A stretch of DNA of 53,248 bases. Origin: a candidate division KSB1 bacterium (GTDB lineage: Bacteria > Zhuqueibacterota > Zhuqueibacteria > Zhuqueibacterales > Zhuqueibacteraceae). The position numbers were made by a program, and so were the translations under genes. Below, piece by piece: positions 25,313-33,637 of this stretch (its first letter is position 1; every line of letters begins with the position of its first letter). The notes under the pieces were generated by a model. The model saw only the letters and a program-made list of their open reading frames with translations. It was not told the DNA's origin and did not search any database. The stretch is from the NCBI GenBank assembly GCA_034506175.1, contig JAPDQB010000045.1, forward strand, positions 1 through 53,248. The letters are read 5' to 3'.

Positions 25313-26089
25313 ATGGCTCGCAAAGCGATACTGATCGACATCACTCTTTGTGTAGGATGTGGCTTGTGCCGTGACGCCTGCAAAGAGGCCAATGGTTTAC
25401 CGGAGGGGGAAGAAACGAGGCTGAACGCGAATGCTTACACGGTGGTGCAGGATTGGGGTAACAATACGTTCGTGCGACGCCTGTGCATGCACTGCGAAAG
25501 TCCCACCTGTGTTTCAGTCTGCCCGGTGGGTGCTTTCACCAAAACCGATTTCGGGCCGGTTTTGTATGATGAGAAAAAATGCATCGGCTGCCGGTATTGT
25601 ATGCAAGCTTGCCCGTACCAAATCCCAACTTATACGTGGAATGAAACCACGCCGCGCGTCCGCAAGTGCATCTTTTGCCATGAACGTCTCGCGCAGGGGC
25701 TGCCAACGGCTTGCGCAGAGATTTGCCCGACCGGCGCAACGATCTTTGGCGACCGTGACGAGTTGATCGCCGAGGCGCAAAGACGGCTGCGGGAGGAGCC
25801 GGAAAAATATGTAAACCATGTCTATGGCCTCCGCGAAGCCGGTGGCGCTTCCGTGTTCTTCCTTTCGGCAGTGCCGTTTGGAAAACTCGGCTTCCCAACG
25901 AATCTTCCCGACCAGCCTTTGCCGATGCTGACGTGGAATGCGCTGTCGAAAATCCCGAACATCGTCGCCGTCGGCGGCACGGCGCTGTACGGCTTGTGGT
26001 GGATCATCAACCGCCGCGACGAAGTCGGCAAGCTGCACACGAAGCTGAAGGAGATGGAAGAACGCGAGGACGGCAGATTTGCAAATTGA
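25313..26089 (+). CDS. hybA: HybA-like four-cluster ferredoxin with C-terminal membrane helix
   Basis: 258 residues with four [4Fe-4S] motifs: CVGCGLCRDAC, CMHCESPTCVSVCP, CIGCRYCMQACP, and CIFC...CAEICP. A C-terminal helix (IVAVGGTALYGLWWII) follows. HybA relays electrons between hydrogenase 2 and HybB. Unlike Escherichia coli HybA it has no N-terminal signal peptide, since the first cluster starts at residue 13, so the clusters may face the cytoplasm. The catalytic partner is not adjacent. A DmsB/NrfC-type partner of another molybdo- or hydrogenase complex is also possible. Confidence 0.82.
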   Translation: MARKAILIDITLCVGCGLCRDACKEANGLPEGEETRLNANAYTVVQDWGNNTFVRRLCMHCESPTCVSVCPVGAFTKTDFGPVLYDEKKCIGCRYCMQACPYQIPTYTWNETTPRVRKCIFCHERLAQGLPTACAEICPTGATIFGDRDELIAEAQRRLREEPEKYVNHVYGLREAGGASVFFLSAVPFGKLGFPTNLPDQPLPMLTWNALSKIPNIVAVGGTALYGLWWIINRRDEVGKLHTKLKEMEEREDGRFAN

Positions 26090-26138
26090 TCTTTTAATCT
26101 GGGAGTGAGTTGTTGATTTGACTCGCGAGAGAGCAATT

Positions 26139-27308
26139 ATGAAAAAGATATTATCGCATATAACCTTCTGGCGCGCCGTGCTGGTTGTGTTGTTGGCGCT
26201 CGGTTTATACGCAACGTACGTGCGCTTCACGCAAGGACTGGGCGCGGCGACGAATCTCACCGATGAATTTCCGTGGGGGTTGTGGATCGGTTTTGATATT
26301 CTCTGCGGCGTCGGCCTGGCCGCCGGTGGCTTCACCTTATGCGCCGTCGTTTACATTTTCAACCTCAAAGCGTTCAAGCCCATCATCCGCCCGGCGGTGT
26401 TGACGGCGTTTTTGGGCTACCTGCTGGTGATTATTGCCTTGCTTTATGACTTGGGCAGACCGGACCGCATCTGGCACGCCATCATCATGTGGAACCCGCA
26501 TTCAGTGATGTTTGAAGTCGCTTGGTGCGTCATGCTTTATACGACGGTTTTGGCGCTTGAATTCAGCCCGATATTATTTGAAGGACTGGGCTGGATGAAA
26601 GCCGTGCGAGTCATGCGCACGATTACGATACCCCTCGTCATCATCGGCGTGATTCTTTCGACCTTGCACCAATCCTCGCTCGGCTCGCTGTATCTGATCG
26701 TACCGGAGAAACTTCATCCGCTGTGGTACTCGTCGCTGCTGCCGGTTTTCTTTTTCATCTCGGCCATCGGCGCCGGCGGCGCCATGATCATCTTCGAGTC
26801 ATTCATGAGCAGCCGGGCGTTCAAGCGGCAAATTGAAATGCCTTTGCTCTCGCAGCTTGGCCGCGGCATCGTCGTGATCTTGATGGTTTACACCGTGATG
26901 AAAATTCAAGACCTGCTTCATCGCGGTGCTTTGAGCGCCGTGTTCTCTTTCAGTCTGGAATCGGCGTTGTATGGCGTCGAAATGGGCATTGGCGTTTTGT
27001 TGCCGATGATTCTGCTCGCGATACCCAAAGTGCGACTGCATAAAACCGGTTTGTTCGTCTCAGCGCTGCTGGTGGTGTTGGGCTTCGTGCTCAATCGCAT
27101 GAACGTCAGTCTCACCGGCATGGAAGGGTGGGCGAAAGCGGGTTATTTCCCCTCGTGGATGGAAATCGCCGTGACGATGATGATCGTTGCGCTTGGCTTT
27201 GCCGCGTTCACGCTGGCGGCGCGTTACCTGCCGGTTTTTCCAAAGGCTGAAGAGGAAGCCAAGCAACTCGAAGAAGACTACCTCGGTGAAAAGGCTTACG
27301 TGCTTTGA
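26139..27308 (+). CDS. hybB: HybB/NrfD-family quinone-interacting membrane subunit
   Basis: 389 residues with about ten transmembrane helices, typical of the HybB branch of the NrfD superfamily. Example segments are FWRAVLVVLLALGLYATYV at the start and MEIAVTMMIVALGFAAFTLA near the end. It exchanges electrons with the quinone pool and may be coupled to proton translocation. ATG at 26139 has gagagagcaatt upstream. A TTG 21 nt earlier is less likely. It follows the HybA-like gene after 49 nt, forming a two-gene membrane module without its catalytic subunits in this window. Confidence 0.88.
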   Translation: MKKILSHITFWRAVLVVLLALGLYATYVRFTQGLGAATNLTDEFPWGLWIGFDILCGVGLAAGGFTLCAVVYIFNLKAFKPIIRPAVLTAFLGYLLVIIALLYDLGRPDRIWHAIIMWNPHSVMFEVAWCVMLYTTVLALEFSPILFEGLGWMKAVRVMRTITIPLVIIGVILSTLHQSSLGSLYLIVPEKLHPLWYSSLLPVFFFISAIGAGGAMIIFESFMSSRAFKRQIEMPLLSQLGRGIVVILMVYTVMKIQDLLHRGALSAVFSFSLESALYGVEMGIGVLLPMILLAIPKVRLHKTGLFVSALLVVLGFVLNRMNVSLTGMEGWAKAGYFPSWMEIAVTMMIVALGFAAFTLAARYLPVFPKAEEEAKQLEEDYLGEKAYVL

Positions 27309-27466
27309 GAAATGTCCGCCCTGATGAAACTCATAATACGGAACTGGAACGAATTACCCGCCGCTTCACGCCCGCCTTGGGCAGCAACATCGGCCCGGAG
27401 TATGACATCCCGGCGCCCGATGTCAACACCAACGCGCAAATCATGGCGTGGATATTGGACACCTAG
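27309..27466 (+). pseudogene. glutamate dehydrogenase fragment
   Basis: Open frame without a start codon, starting right after the hybB stop. It reads VRPDETHNTELERITRRF, then IGPEYDIPAPDVNTNAQIM and AWILDT before TAG. The motif ELERxTRRF...IGPxxDIPAPDVxTNxxIMAW is the diagnostic segment of NAD(P)-glutamate dehydrogenase (about residues 85-150 of the intact enzyme). Both ends of the gene are missing. It is a decayed remnant or the edge of a past rearrangement. Confidence 0.85.
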
Positions 27467-27556
27467 AAAATGCTCTTGGCGGAGTGGATGATTGATTTTT
27501 TTCTATAGCAATGTCAGTATCAACTTTTTTTGTAGTTTTTATTTAAGGAGGCGAAT

Positions 27557-27901
27557 ATGGCCCTCATGATCACGGCTGAATGCATCAATTGTGGCGCTTG
27601 CGTGCCGGAATGTCCGAACAACGCGATTTATGGTGTTGGCGAAGAATGGGCATTCGCCGACGGCACGACGGTGACCGGCCAAATCGAATATCAGGGTGAA
27701 ATGGTCGAGGTCAACAAAAAATTTCCTGCACTCTCTGATAGCATTTACTTTATCGTTCCCGAAAAGTGCACCGAATGTGTCGGCTTTTATGACGAGCAAA
27801 AGTGCGTCTCGGTTTGTCCGGTCGATTGCTGTGTCGAGGATCCCGACCATCGCGAGTCCCAGGAAGAGCTGATGGCAAGAAAAGAGAGGTTGCATCCGTA
27901 A
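27557..27901 (+). CDS. 4Fe-4S ferredoxin, YfhL/FdxN-like
   Basis: 114 residues. First cluster motif CINCGACVPECP near the N-terminus, second CTECVGFYDEQKCVSVCP with the long insertion typical of Alvin-type ferredoxins. A loop of about 60 residues lies between them. A strong aaggaggcgaat site precedes the start. It could serve the 2-oxoacid oxidoreductases or the hydrogenase-linked enzymes as a free electron carrier. Confidence 0.88.
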   Translation: MALMITAECINCGACVPECPNNAIYGVGEEWAFADGTTVTGQIEYQGEMVEVNKKFPALSDSIYFIVPEKCTECVGFYDEQKCVSVCPVDCCVEDPDHRESQEELMARKERLHP

Positions 27902-27928
27902 AACCATCTTATTGACGAAAGAGAAGCC

Positions 27929-29023
27929 ATGAAGAAGTTCTTAAATAATGGATTTTTTATCCTCTTTCTACCCTTTGCATGCATGTTGAGTGCATGCAAA
28001 CATAGCCTCGATGCTGATCTGGTGTATGGCGAAGTGAAGATTGTATATTCCACCGATGCATTGAACGACTTGTATATCGTCGACATCGATGGACAAAACA
28101 ACTTGCCACTGCTCAAACTCAGAGAGCGAGGTATTGACGTTGCCTGGTTTCCCCATGCTTCAAGAATCGTTTATGCGGAGCGTCTCGGCCATTCTGATCG
28201 TGATACGACCTATGTCTGGCTCTTTGATCTCAAAACCAAGCTGAAAAGCCTCTTATTTGTTGAAAATGAACATGTGCCCAGTCAATTTAGTGTTTCTCCG
28301 CGCGGCGATAAAATTGCTTACCGGCGTTACGATATCGTGAAAAATGTGGCGCAGGTATGTGTAATCACCTCGGATGGCTTGGGAAAGAGGCTGATATTGA
28401 CAAATACAGCAACGCTCAACCAATTTCCCAAATGGTCGCCGGACGGCAGTAAAATTGTTTTCGTTTCCGGTATAAATGAAAATGCGGATATTTGCATGAT
28501 CAATGCTGATGGCAGCGGTTTCAGAAAGCTTACCGACAAACCCGGCAACGACTCCGAGCCATCATTTTCTCCTGATGGCAAGAAGTTAGTCTATCGCTCC
28601 ACCGCGAATGAGAAACACGCCATTGTTATCATGGATATTGCTGGGACTGACCCGCACACGATTACAGCGATGGACTCTGTGTATCGAGGGCATCCCGTAT
28701 AGTCGCCAAACGGAACGCTGATTGCATTCCAGCAATTCGTGCCACTCAAAGCCAATCGCATCTTTTGCATGCGCACGGACGGAACGGAAATCCGACAATT
28801 ATCTCGGGACGATGACGGTGGTCACTATCGTCCACAATGGGCTCCCTATGGTGACAAAATTGTGTTCTTGTCAAACGCCAATAATCAGCTTAACCTGCTC
28901 GTTGTGGATCGTAACAACGGCGAGCAGCGCCCAATTACTCGTCTTGGTTCCTCGAAAAGCGGCAGCAATATGATTTATGCAATTTCACCAATGCCAACTC
29001 AAGACGTTCCGATAAATTTTTAA
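27929..29023 (+). pseudogene. TolB-like beta-propeller lipoprotein interrupted by TAG
   Basis: A signal segment ends in MLSACKHS (lipobox Cys near residue 23). Repeated propeller blades follow, with motifs such as FPKWSPDGSKIVFVS, PSFSPDGKKLVYRS and WAPYGDKIVFLSN. The frame is closed by TAG at 28700-28702 but continues open and homologous to 29023. At the stop the sequence reads HPV-stop-SPNGTLIAF, where the other blades have W-SPDG, so TGG (Trp) to TAG is the simplest explanation. The product would be a truncated propeller. The full length would be about 364 residues. Confidence 0.8.
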
Positions 29024-29065
29024 CGGACTTAAAAAGCGCTGATTTTAACATGAAGGAGGTTCGTC

Positions 29066-29425
29066 ATGCAAGCGTATCTCGATGCCATTCGCGACCGCGT
29101 GTGTCCGGTGTGTTTGGATGCGGTCATGGTCGGCAACAAATTTGTGCGCTGCGGCCTGCCCGCCGGCCGCAAGTGTCCGGTGGAAATTTATTTGCCGCAA
29201 ATCGTTGACGTCGTGGAATCCGTCGACAGCTGGTTGATGGAAGACTACGTCAACGTTTTGCGCGAAAAAGTTTGCGCCTCTTGTGAAAATTCCGAAGGCG
29301 AGGTTTGCGTCTTGCGGTTGCAAGCCGATTGTCCGCTCGATCGTTATTTCATGCTGGTGGCGGAATCGATCAAGGAAGTTGACGCGCAGATCAACGCCGT
29401 AAGCGAAACGGCAGGCATTCCATGA
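29066..29425 (+). CDS. cysteine-rich soluble protein, unknown
   Basis: 119 residues with seven or more cysteines in repeated patterns (CPVCLDAV, CGLPAGRKCPVE, KVCASCENSEGEVCVLRLQADCPLD). The spacing could bind zinc or an Fe-S cluster. A clear aaggaggttcgtc site precedes the ATG. It overlaps the next gene by ATGA and so works with the aldo/keto reductase-fold protein, both just upstream of the KOR operon. I do not recognise a named family. Confidence 0.7.
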   Translation: MQAYLDAIRDRVCPVCLDAVMVGNKFVRCGLPAGRKCPVEIYLPQIVDVVESVDSWLMEDYVNVLREKVCASCENSEGEVCVLRLQADCPLDRYFMLVAESIKEVDAQINAVSETAGIP

Positions 29426-30225
29426 ATTCAGATTTTCTTCATGCCAGCCTCGGCAGCACAGGAATTAAGGTGCACCGGCTCGGCTTATCGGCGACGTACC
29501 GTCCCGGAAAGAAGACTATTTATCGGGCGCTGGATGAAGGCCTCAACTATTTTTTTGCTTTTGGAATCGACACGCAGATGATCAAAGCGTTGCGCGAAGC
29601 TCAACGCGACAAATACGTTCTGGCCACCGGCGTGTACAATTACATTTGGAGACATCAAAATCTGCGGCTGACGCTGGAGAAAAGGCTGCGGCAATTCCGC
29701 ACCGATTACCTCGACGTCTTTCTCTTTCTCGGCGTGCTGAAGGAGAAGGAATTTCCCGACTCTGTGCGCGAAGAAATGCATCGCGTGCGTGAAGAAGGAA
29801 AAGTGCGCGCAATTGGCATTTCGACGCACAACCGAAAATTTGCCGGCACGCTCGCCGCCGCCGGCGCTTTAGACGTCATCATGATGCGCTACAATGCCGC
29901 GCATCGCGGCGCCGAGCAGGAAATTTTTCCGCGCTTGCCGCAATCTCGTCCCGGCGTGATCAGCTACACCGCCACGTGCTGGACGCATCTCATGCGCCGG
30001 CCGTCCGGCTGGCCAAAAAACGCGCGCCTTCCCACGGCTGGCCTATGTTATCGTTTTGTGCTTTCCAATCCCGATGTTGATGTTTGTTTGACGGCGCCAA
30101 GAAATTTGCAACAGTTTGAAGAAAATTTGGCGGCGGTTTGCCGGGGTCCGCTTGGCGAAGTCGACATGGAATTCATGCGGCAGTTCGGTGATGCCGTGCA
30201 CGCGCAGAATAAATGGTTTATGTGA
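29422..30225 (+). CDS. aldo/keto reductase-fold protein lacking the catalytic tetrad
   Basis: 267 residues that align to the AKR barrel: LGSTGIKVHRLGLSAT, then GLNYFF, KYVLATG, RTDYLDVFLFL, GKVRAIGIST. The usual Asp-Tyr of FDTAxxYG is replaced (YFFAFGID), the Lys of ATK is Gly, and the His of the LYQIH position is Leu. The whole catalytic tetrad is therefore absent, so NAD(P)H-dependent reduction is unlikely. The barrel may instead be a scaffold or ligand sensor. It is coupled by ATGA to the Cys-rich gene before it and lies just ahead of korD. Confidence 0.82.
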   Translation: MNSDFLHASLGSTGIKVHRLGLSATYRPGKKTIYRALDEGLNYFFAFGIDTQMIKALREAQRDKYVLATGVYNYIWRHQNLRLTLEKRLRQFRTDYLDVFLFLGVLKEKEFPDSVREEMHRVREEGKVRAIGISTHNRKFAGTLAAAGALDVIMMRYNAAHRGAEQEIFPRLPQSRPGVISYTATCWTHLMRRPSGWPKNARLPTAGLCYRFVLSNPDVDVCLTAPRNLQQFEENLAAVCRGPLGEVDMEFMRQFGDAVHAQNKWFM

Positions 30226-30263
30226 GCAAGCTCCGAAGTCCGAGGTCAAATGCTCGAAGCCGA

Positions 30264-30300
30264 AAGCTTTTTTGTTGCGTTTTCCGTTTCGTTGCAAAAA
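30264..30300. repeat. dispersed T-rich repeat, copy 2
   Basis: aagcttttttgttgcgtt followed by ttccgtttcgttgcaaaaa matches the repeat at 154-210. It lies in the leader of korD. Confidence 0.5.
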
Positions 30301-30323
30301 ATCGATTTGAAGGAAACTCTACC

Positions 30324-30566
30324 ATGCCGGATTTGCAAACAGCAGGCAGTCTTGCGATAGATGAAAGCGTGGCGCGACTCACGCCGTTGCCCGAAATCAT
30401 CATCATCGAAGCGTGGTGCAAAGGCTGCGCGATTTGTGCCGAGTTTTGTCCCAAACACGTTTTCATCATGAAAGACAACTTGCCGGTCATCGTTGATCTG
30501 CAGGCCTGCAATCGCTGCATGTTGTGTGAGATGCGTTGTCCGGATTTTGCTCTGATCGTGAGGTAG
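30324..30566 (+). CDS. korD: KOR ferredoxin-like delta subunit
   Basis: 80 residues with two cluster motifs: CKGCAICAEFCP and CNRCMLCEMRCP. An N-terminal extension of about 30 residues precedes the first cluster. It belongs to the korDABC operon, ends 6 nt before korA, and supplies the Fe-S electron exit of 2-oxoglutarate:ferredoxin oxidoreductase. ATG at 30324 follows gaaggaaactctacc. An earlier in-frame start would overlap the AKR-like gene. Confidence 0.88.
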   Translation: MPDLQTAGSLAIDESVARLTPLPEIIIIEAWCKGCAICAEFCPKHVFIMKDNLPVIVDLQACNRCMLCEMRCPDFALIVR

Positions 30567-30572
30567 GCGGCG

Positions 30573-31733
30573 ATGGCAAGCAAATTGAACACACGCCCGC
30601 GCATGATGTCGGGCAACGAAGCCTGCGTCGAGGCGGCGCTGCTTGCCGGCGTGCGTTTTTATGCCGGTTATCCGATTACACCCTCATCCGAGATCGCCGA
30701 GCTGATGGCGGCGCGCTTGCCGCAGCTCGGCGGCAAGTTTATTCAAATGGAAGATGAAATCGCTTCGATGGCGGCGGTGATCGGGGCCTCGCTCGCCGGC
30801 GTGAAAGCCATGACCGCCACCAGCGGCCCCGGTTTTTCTCTGAAGCAGGAAAATATCGGCTACGCCGCGATGACGGAAGTGCCGTGCCTTGTCGTTGATG
30901 TGCAACGCGGCGGACCCTCCACCGGATTGCCGACACTGCCCTCGCAGGGCGATGTGATGCAAGCGCGCTGGGGCACGCACGGCGATCACCCGATTATTGC
31001 GATCGCGCCCGCTTCGGTCGGCGAAACCTTCGAGCAGACGATTCGCGCCATCAATCTCTCCGAAAAATTTCGCGTGCCGGTGATTCTACTGCTCGACGAA
31101 ATCATTGGCCACGTGACTGAAAAAGTCATTCTGCCCGATCCAGACCGCGTCGAGATTTTTAATCGCGTGAAACCAACCATGCCGCCCGAACAATACGTGC
31201 CTTATGCGCAAACCGAATCCGACGTGCCGCCGATGGCGGTGATGGGCGAGGGCTATCGCTATCATGTCACCGGCTTGACGCACGATGAACACGGCTTCAC
31301 CACCAGCGATCCGAAAAAAATCGACGCGCTGATTCGCCGCTTGCAGCGCAAAATCGACGGTCGCCGTGATGAAATTGTTCAGTTCAAAACCGAATATCTT
31401 GAAGATGCTCGTGTTGCCGTGCTGGCCTATGGCTCCACCGCGCGTTCGGCGCGGCGCGCGGTTTTGATGGCGCGTGAAGAAAAAATTCCCGCCGGCTTGT
31501 TTCGTCCGATCACCATCTGGCCGTTTCCGGCGCCGGAAATTTTTCAACTGGTTCCACGAGTCTCCCACATTATCGTTCCGGAAATGAACCTGGGACAAAT
31601 CGCGCACGAAGTCGAGCACGCGGTCAAAGGCAAAGCCGAGGCCATTTCACTCACGCGCGTCGATGGCGAGCCGATTCGACCGCAGCAAATTTTTGAAAAG
31701 ATCAAGGAGATCGCTGCTCATGGATTACGGTAA
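30573..31733 (+). CDS. korA: 2-oxoglutarate:ferredoxin oxidoreductase alpha subunit
   Basis: 386 residues. Motifs: FYAGYPITPSSEIAE, TATSGPGFSLKQENIGYA and DVQRGGPSTGLPTLPSQGD, which together mark KorA. In the TCA cycle the enzyme converts 2-oxoglutarate and CoA to succinyl-CoA, CO2 and reduced ferredoxin, or runs reductively. A ggtaggcggcg site precedes the start. Its 3' end overlaps korB by 14 nt. Confidence 0.92.
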   Translation: MASKLNTRPRMMSGNEACVEAALLAGVRFYAGYPITPSSEIAELMAARLPQLGGKFIQMEDEIASMAAVIGASLAGVKAMTATSGPGFSLKQENIGYAAMTEVPCLVVDVQRGGPSTGLPTLPSQGDVMQARWGTHGDHPIIAIAPASVGETFEQTIRAINLSEKFRVPVILLLDEIIGHVTEKVILPDPDRVEIFNRVKPTMPPEQYVPYAQTESDVPPMAVMGEGYRYHVTGLTHDEHGFTTSDPKKIDALIRRLQRKIDGRRDEIVQFKTEYLEDARVAVLAYGSTARSARRAVLMAREEKIPAGLFRPITIWPFPAPEIFQLVPRVSHIIVPEMNLGQIAHEVEHAVKGKAEAISLTRVDGEPIRPQQIFEKIKEIAAHGLR

Positions 31734-32547
31734 ATATCTTCGCACGCAGAGAATGCCGCACATCTGGTGTCCGGGTTGCGGCAATGGCATCGTGCTCAAA
31801 GCCATCTTGCGCGCCATTGACCGGCTTGGTTTGAATAAGGATGAAATCGTGATGGTCTCCGGCATCGGTTGCTCGAGCCGCACCCCGGGCTATGTCGATT
31901 TTAATACCGTTCACACCACGCACGGGCGCGCGCTGGCTTTTGCCACCGGCATCAAGTTGGCAAAGCCGCATTTGACGGTGATTGTCGTGTCCGGTGATGG
32001 CGATGCGACCGCCATTGGCGGCAATCATTTCATTCACACGGCGCGGCGCAACATCGATTTGACGATGATCATTTTCAATAATTACATCTACGGCATGACC
32101 GGCGGCCAATATTCGCCGACGACGCCACCCGGCAAATGGGGCAGCACGGCGCCGTATGGCAATCTGGAAAACTCCTTCGACATCTGCGGATTGGCGGTGG
32201 CAGCAGGCGCAAGTTATGTGGCGCGCGGCACGGTTTATCATGCAGTACAGCTCGATAAGCTCATTGAAAGCGGCATACGCAAAAAAGGCTTCTCGGTGAT
32301 TGAAGCGCTGACGCCGTGCCCGACGTATTATGGCCGGCGCAACAGCCAAAAATCCGTGATCGACATGATGAACTGGCAAATTGAAACGACGGTAAGCGCG
32401 AGCAAAGCCGCAAAATTGTCGCCGGAAGCATTGAATGGAAAAATCGTGACCGGCGTTCTCGCCGACCGCGAAAAACCGGAGTATGTGGACGAGTATCAAA
32501 AATTTATCGCGCGTCTCAACCCCAAAGCTGCCGCAGCGCCAGTTTGA
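31720..32547 (+). CDS. korB: 2-oxoglutarate:ferredoxin oxidoreductase beta subunit
   Basis: 275 residues. TPP-binding motifs IWCPGCGNGIV, SGDGDATAIGGNHFIH and NNYIYGMTGGQYSPTTP are clear. ATG at 31720 (MDYGKYLRTQRMP) has aaggagatcgctgctc upstream and matches family starts. Reading from the longer open frame would add 19 unlikely residues. It overlaps korA, so translation is coupled. Confidence 0.92.
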   Translation: MDYGKYLRTQRMPHIWCPGCGNGIVLKAILRAIDRLGLNKDEIVMVSGIGCSSRTPGYVDFNTVHTTHGRALAFATGIKLAKPHLTVIVVSGDGDATAIGGNHFIHTARRNIDLTMIIFNNYIYGMTGGQYSPTTPPGKWGSTAPYGNLENSFDICGLAVAAGASYVARGTVYHAVQLDKLIESGIRKKGFSVIEALTPCPTYYGRRNSQKSVIDMMNWQIETTVSASKAAKLSPEALNGKIVTGVLADREKPEYVDEYQKFIARLNPKAAAAPV

Positions 32548-32586
32548 TGAGGTAAAACAGGGCAAAACGATTAAGGCATTTGGAAA

Positions 32587-33150
32587 ATGAGCTTGCGTTA
32601 TGAAATTCGTTTGAGCGGTTCCGGCGGACAGGGTTTGATTTTGGCCGGACAAATTCTGGCCGAAGCAGCGGCGGTTTATGACGATAAGAATGCCACGCAA
32701 AGCCAATCCTACGGCCCGGAAGCGCGCGGCGGCGCCAGCCGCTCGGAGGTGATTATCTCGGATGACGAGATCGATTACCCCAAAGCCACGCATCTCGATT
32801 TGCTGCTCGCCCTCACGCAGGAAGCGTGCAACAAGTATGTTGTGGATTTGAAAAAGAACGGCATTCTTTTGGTGGATTCAACCGAAGTGGCCAAATTGCC
32901 TCGAGGTGATTTTAAAATTTTTTCAGCGCCGATGGCGGAAATTGCCGAAAAAGAAATTGGCAGAAAGGTGGTCGCCAATCTGGTGGCGGTGGGCATGATT
33001 GTTGGGCTTTCGAAGATAGTTGCCATTGCCTCCGCCGAACAAGCCATTCGCGCGCGCGTACCCAGGGGCACGGAAGAGATGAATCTCAAAGCTTTTCGCA
33101 AGGGGCTTGAAATCGCAGAGAAGCTGTTGCATGAGCGAACTGAAATTTGA
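32587..33150 (+). CDS. korC: 2-oxoglutarate:ferredoxin oxidoreductase gamma subunit
   Basis: 187 residues with the gamma-subunit motif LSGSGGQGLILAGQILAEAA and SYGPEARGGASRSEVI. It completes the separate-chain KOR complex, in contrast to the fused beta-gamma VOR protein at 18711. The short gap from korB has ggcaaaacgatt words like the repeat at 15485. Confidence 0.9.
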   Translation: MSLRYEIRLSGSGGQGLILAGQILAEAAAVYDDKNATQSQSYGPEARGGASRSEVIISDDEIDYPKATHLDLLLALTQEACNKYVVDLKKNGILLVDSTEVAKLPRGDFKIFSAPMAEIAEKEIGRKVVANLVAVGMIVGLSKIVAIASAEQAIRARVPRGTEEMNLKAFRKGLEIAEKLLHERTEI

Positions 33151-33199
33151 TTCTGTGCTAAAAAGACCAATAAGGCTACGCCTATCAAGGAGTCATGCC

Positions 33200-33637
33200 A
33201 TGAAACTTTTGAAAATTGCTCGTGTCCCGCCGGTTGTGGTGGCACCGGAAGACAGCATCATGACGGCAGTCGAAAAGATGTGTGATGTCGGCGTCGGCGC
33301 CGTGGTGGTGGTGAAAAACGGCGACGTCGTCGGTATTTTTACCGAGCGTGATTTGTTGACGCGCGTGGTGCGCCCCGGGGTGTCGACTTTGAATACGCCG
33401 ATCGCCAAAGTCATGACCCCCAATCCGACCGTGGCCCGCGCCGAGATGGAAGCCAGCGAAGCGTTCGAATTCATGACCGAGAAAAATATTCGCCATCTTC
33501 CCATCGTCGATGAACGCGGCAAGCTGCAAGGCACGCTGTCGATTCGCCATCTCATGCGCCGCGTCGTCGAATATCTCTCGCGTGAGCTGGAGAGCTTGAA
33601 TGCCTACGTGAGTCTCGACAGCCCCGGCGGTGACTGA
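33200..33637 (+). CDS. two-CBS-domain protein
   Basis: 145 residues made of a CBS pair: IARVPPVVVAPEDSIMTAVE plus GDVVGIFTERDLLTRVV for the first, and VMTPNPTVARAEMEASEAFE plus GTLSIRHLMRRVVEYLS for the second. CBS pairs sense adenine nucleotides or similar ligands. ATG at 33200 has aaggagtcatgcc upstream. The stop overlaps the histidine kinase start (TGATG), which ties this small sensor to the two-component genes that follow. Confidence 0.88.
   Translation: MKLLKIARVPPVVVAPEDSIMTAVEKMCDVGVGAVVVVKNGDVVGIFTERDLLTRVVRPGVSTLNTPIAKVMTPNPTVARAEMEASEAFEFMTEKNIRHLPIVDERGKLQGTLSIRHLMRRVVEYLSRELESLNAYVSLDSPGGD

Noticed and set aside
27929..29023. TAG recoded as an amino acid across the genome
   Set aside because: Other genes in the window use TAG as a sensible stop, so a local mutation or error is simpler.
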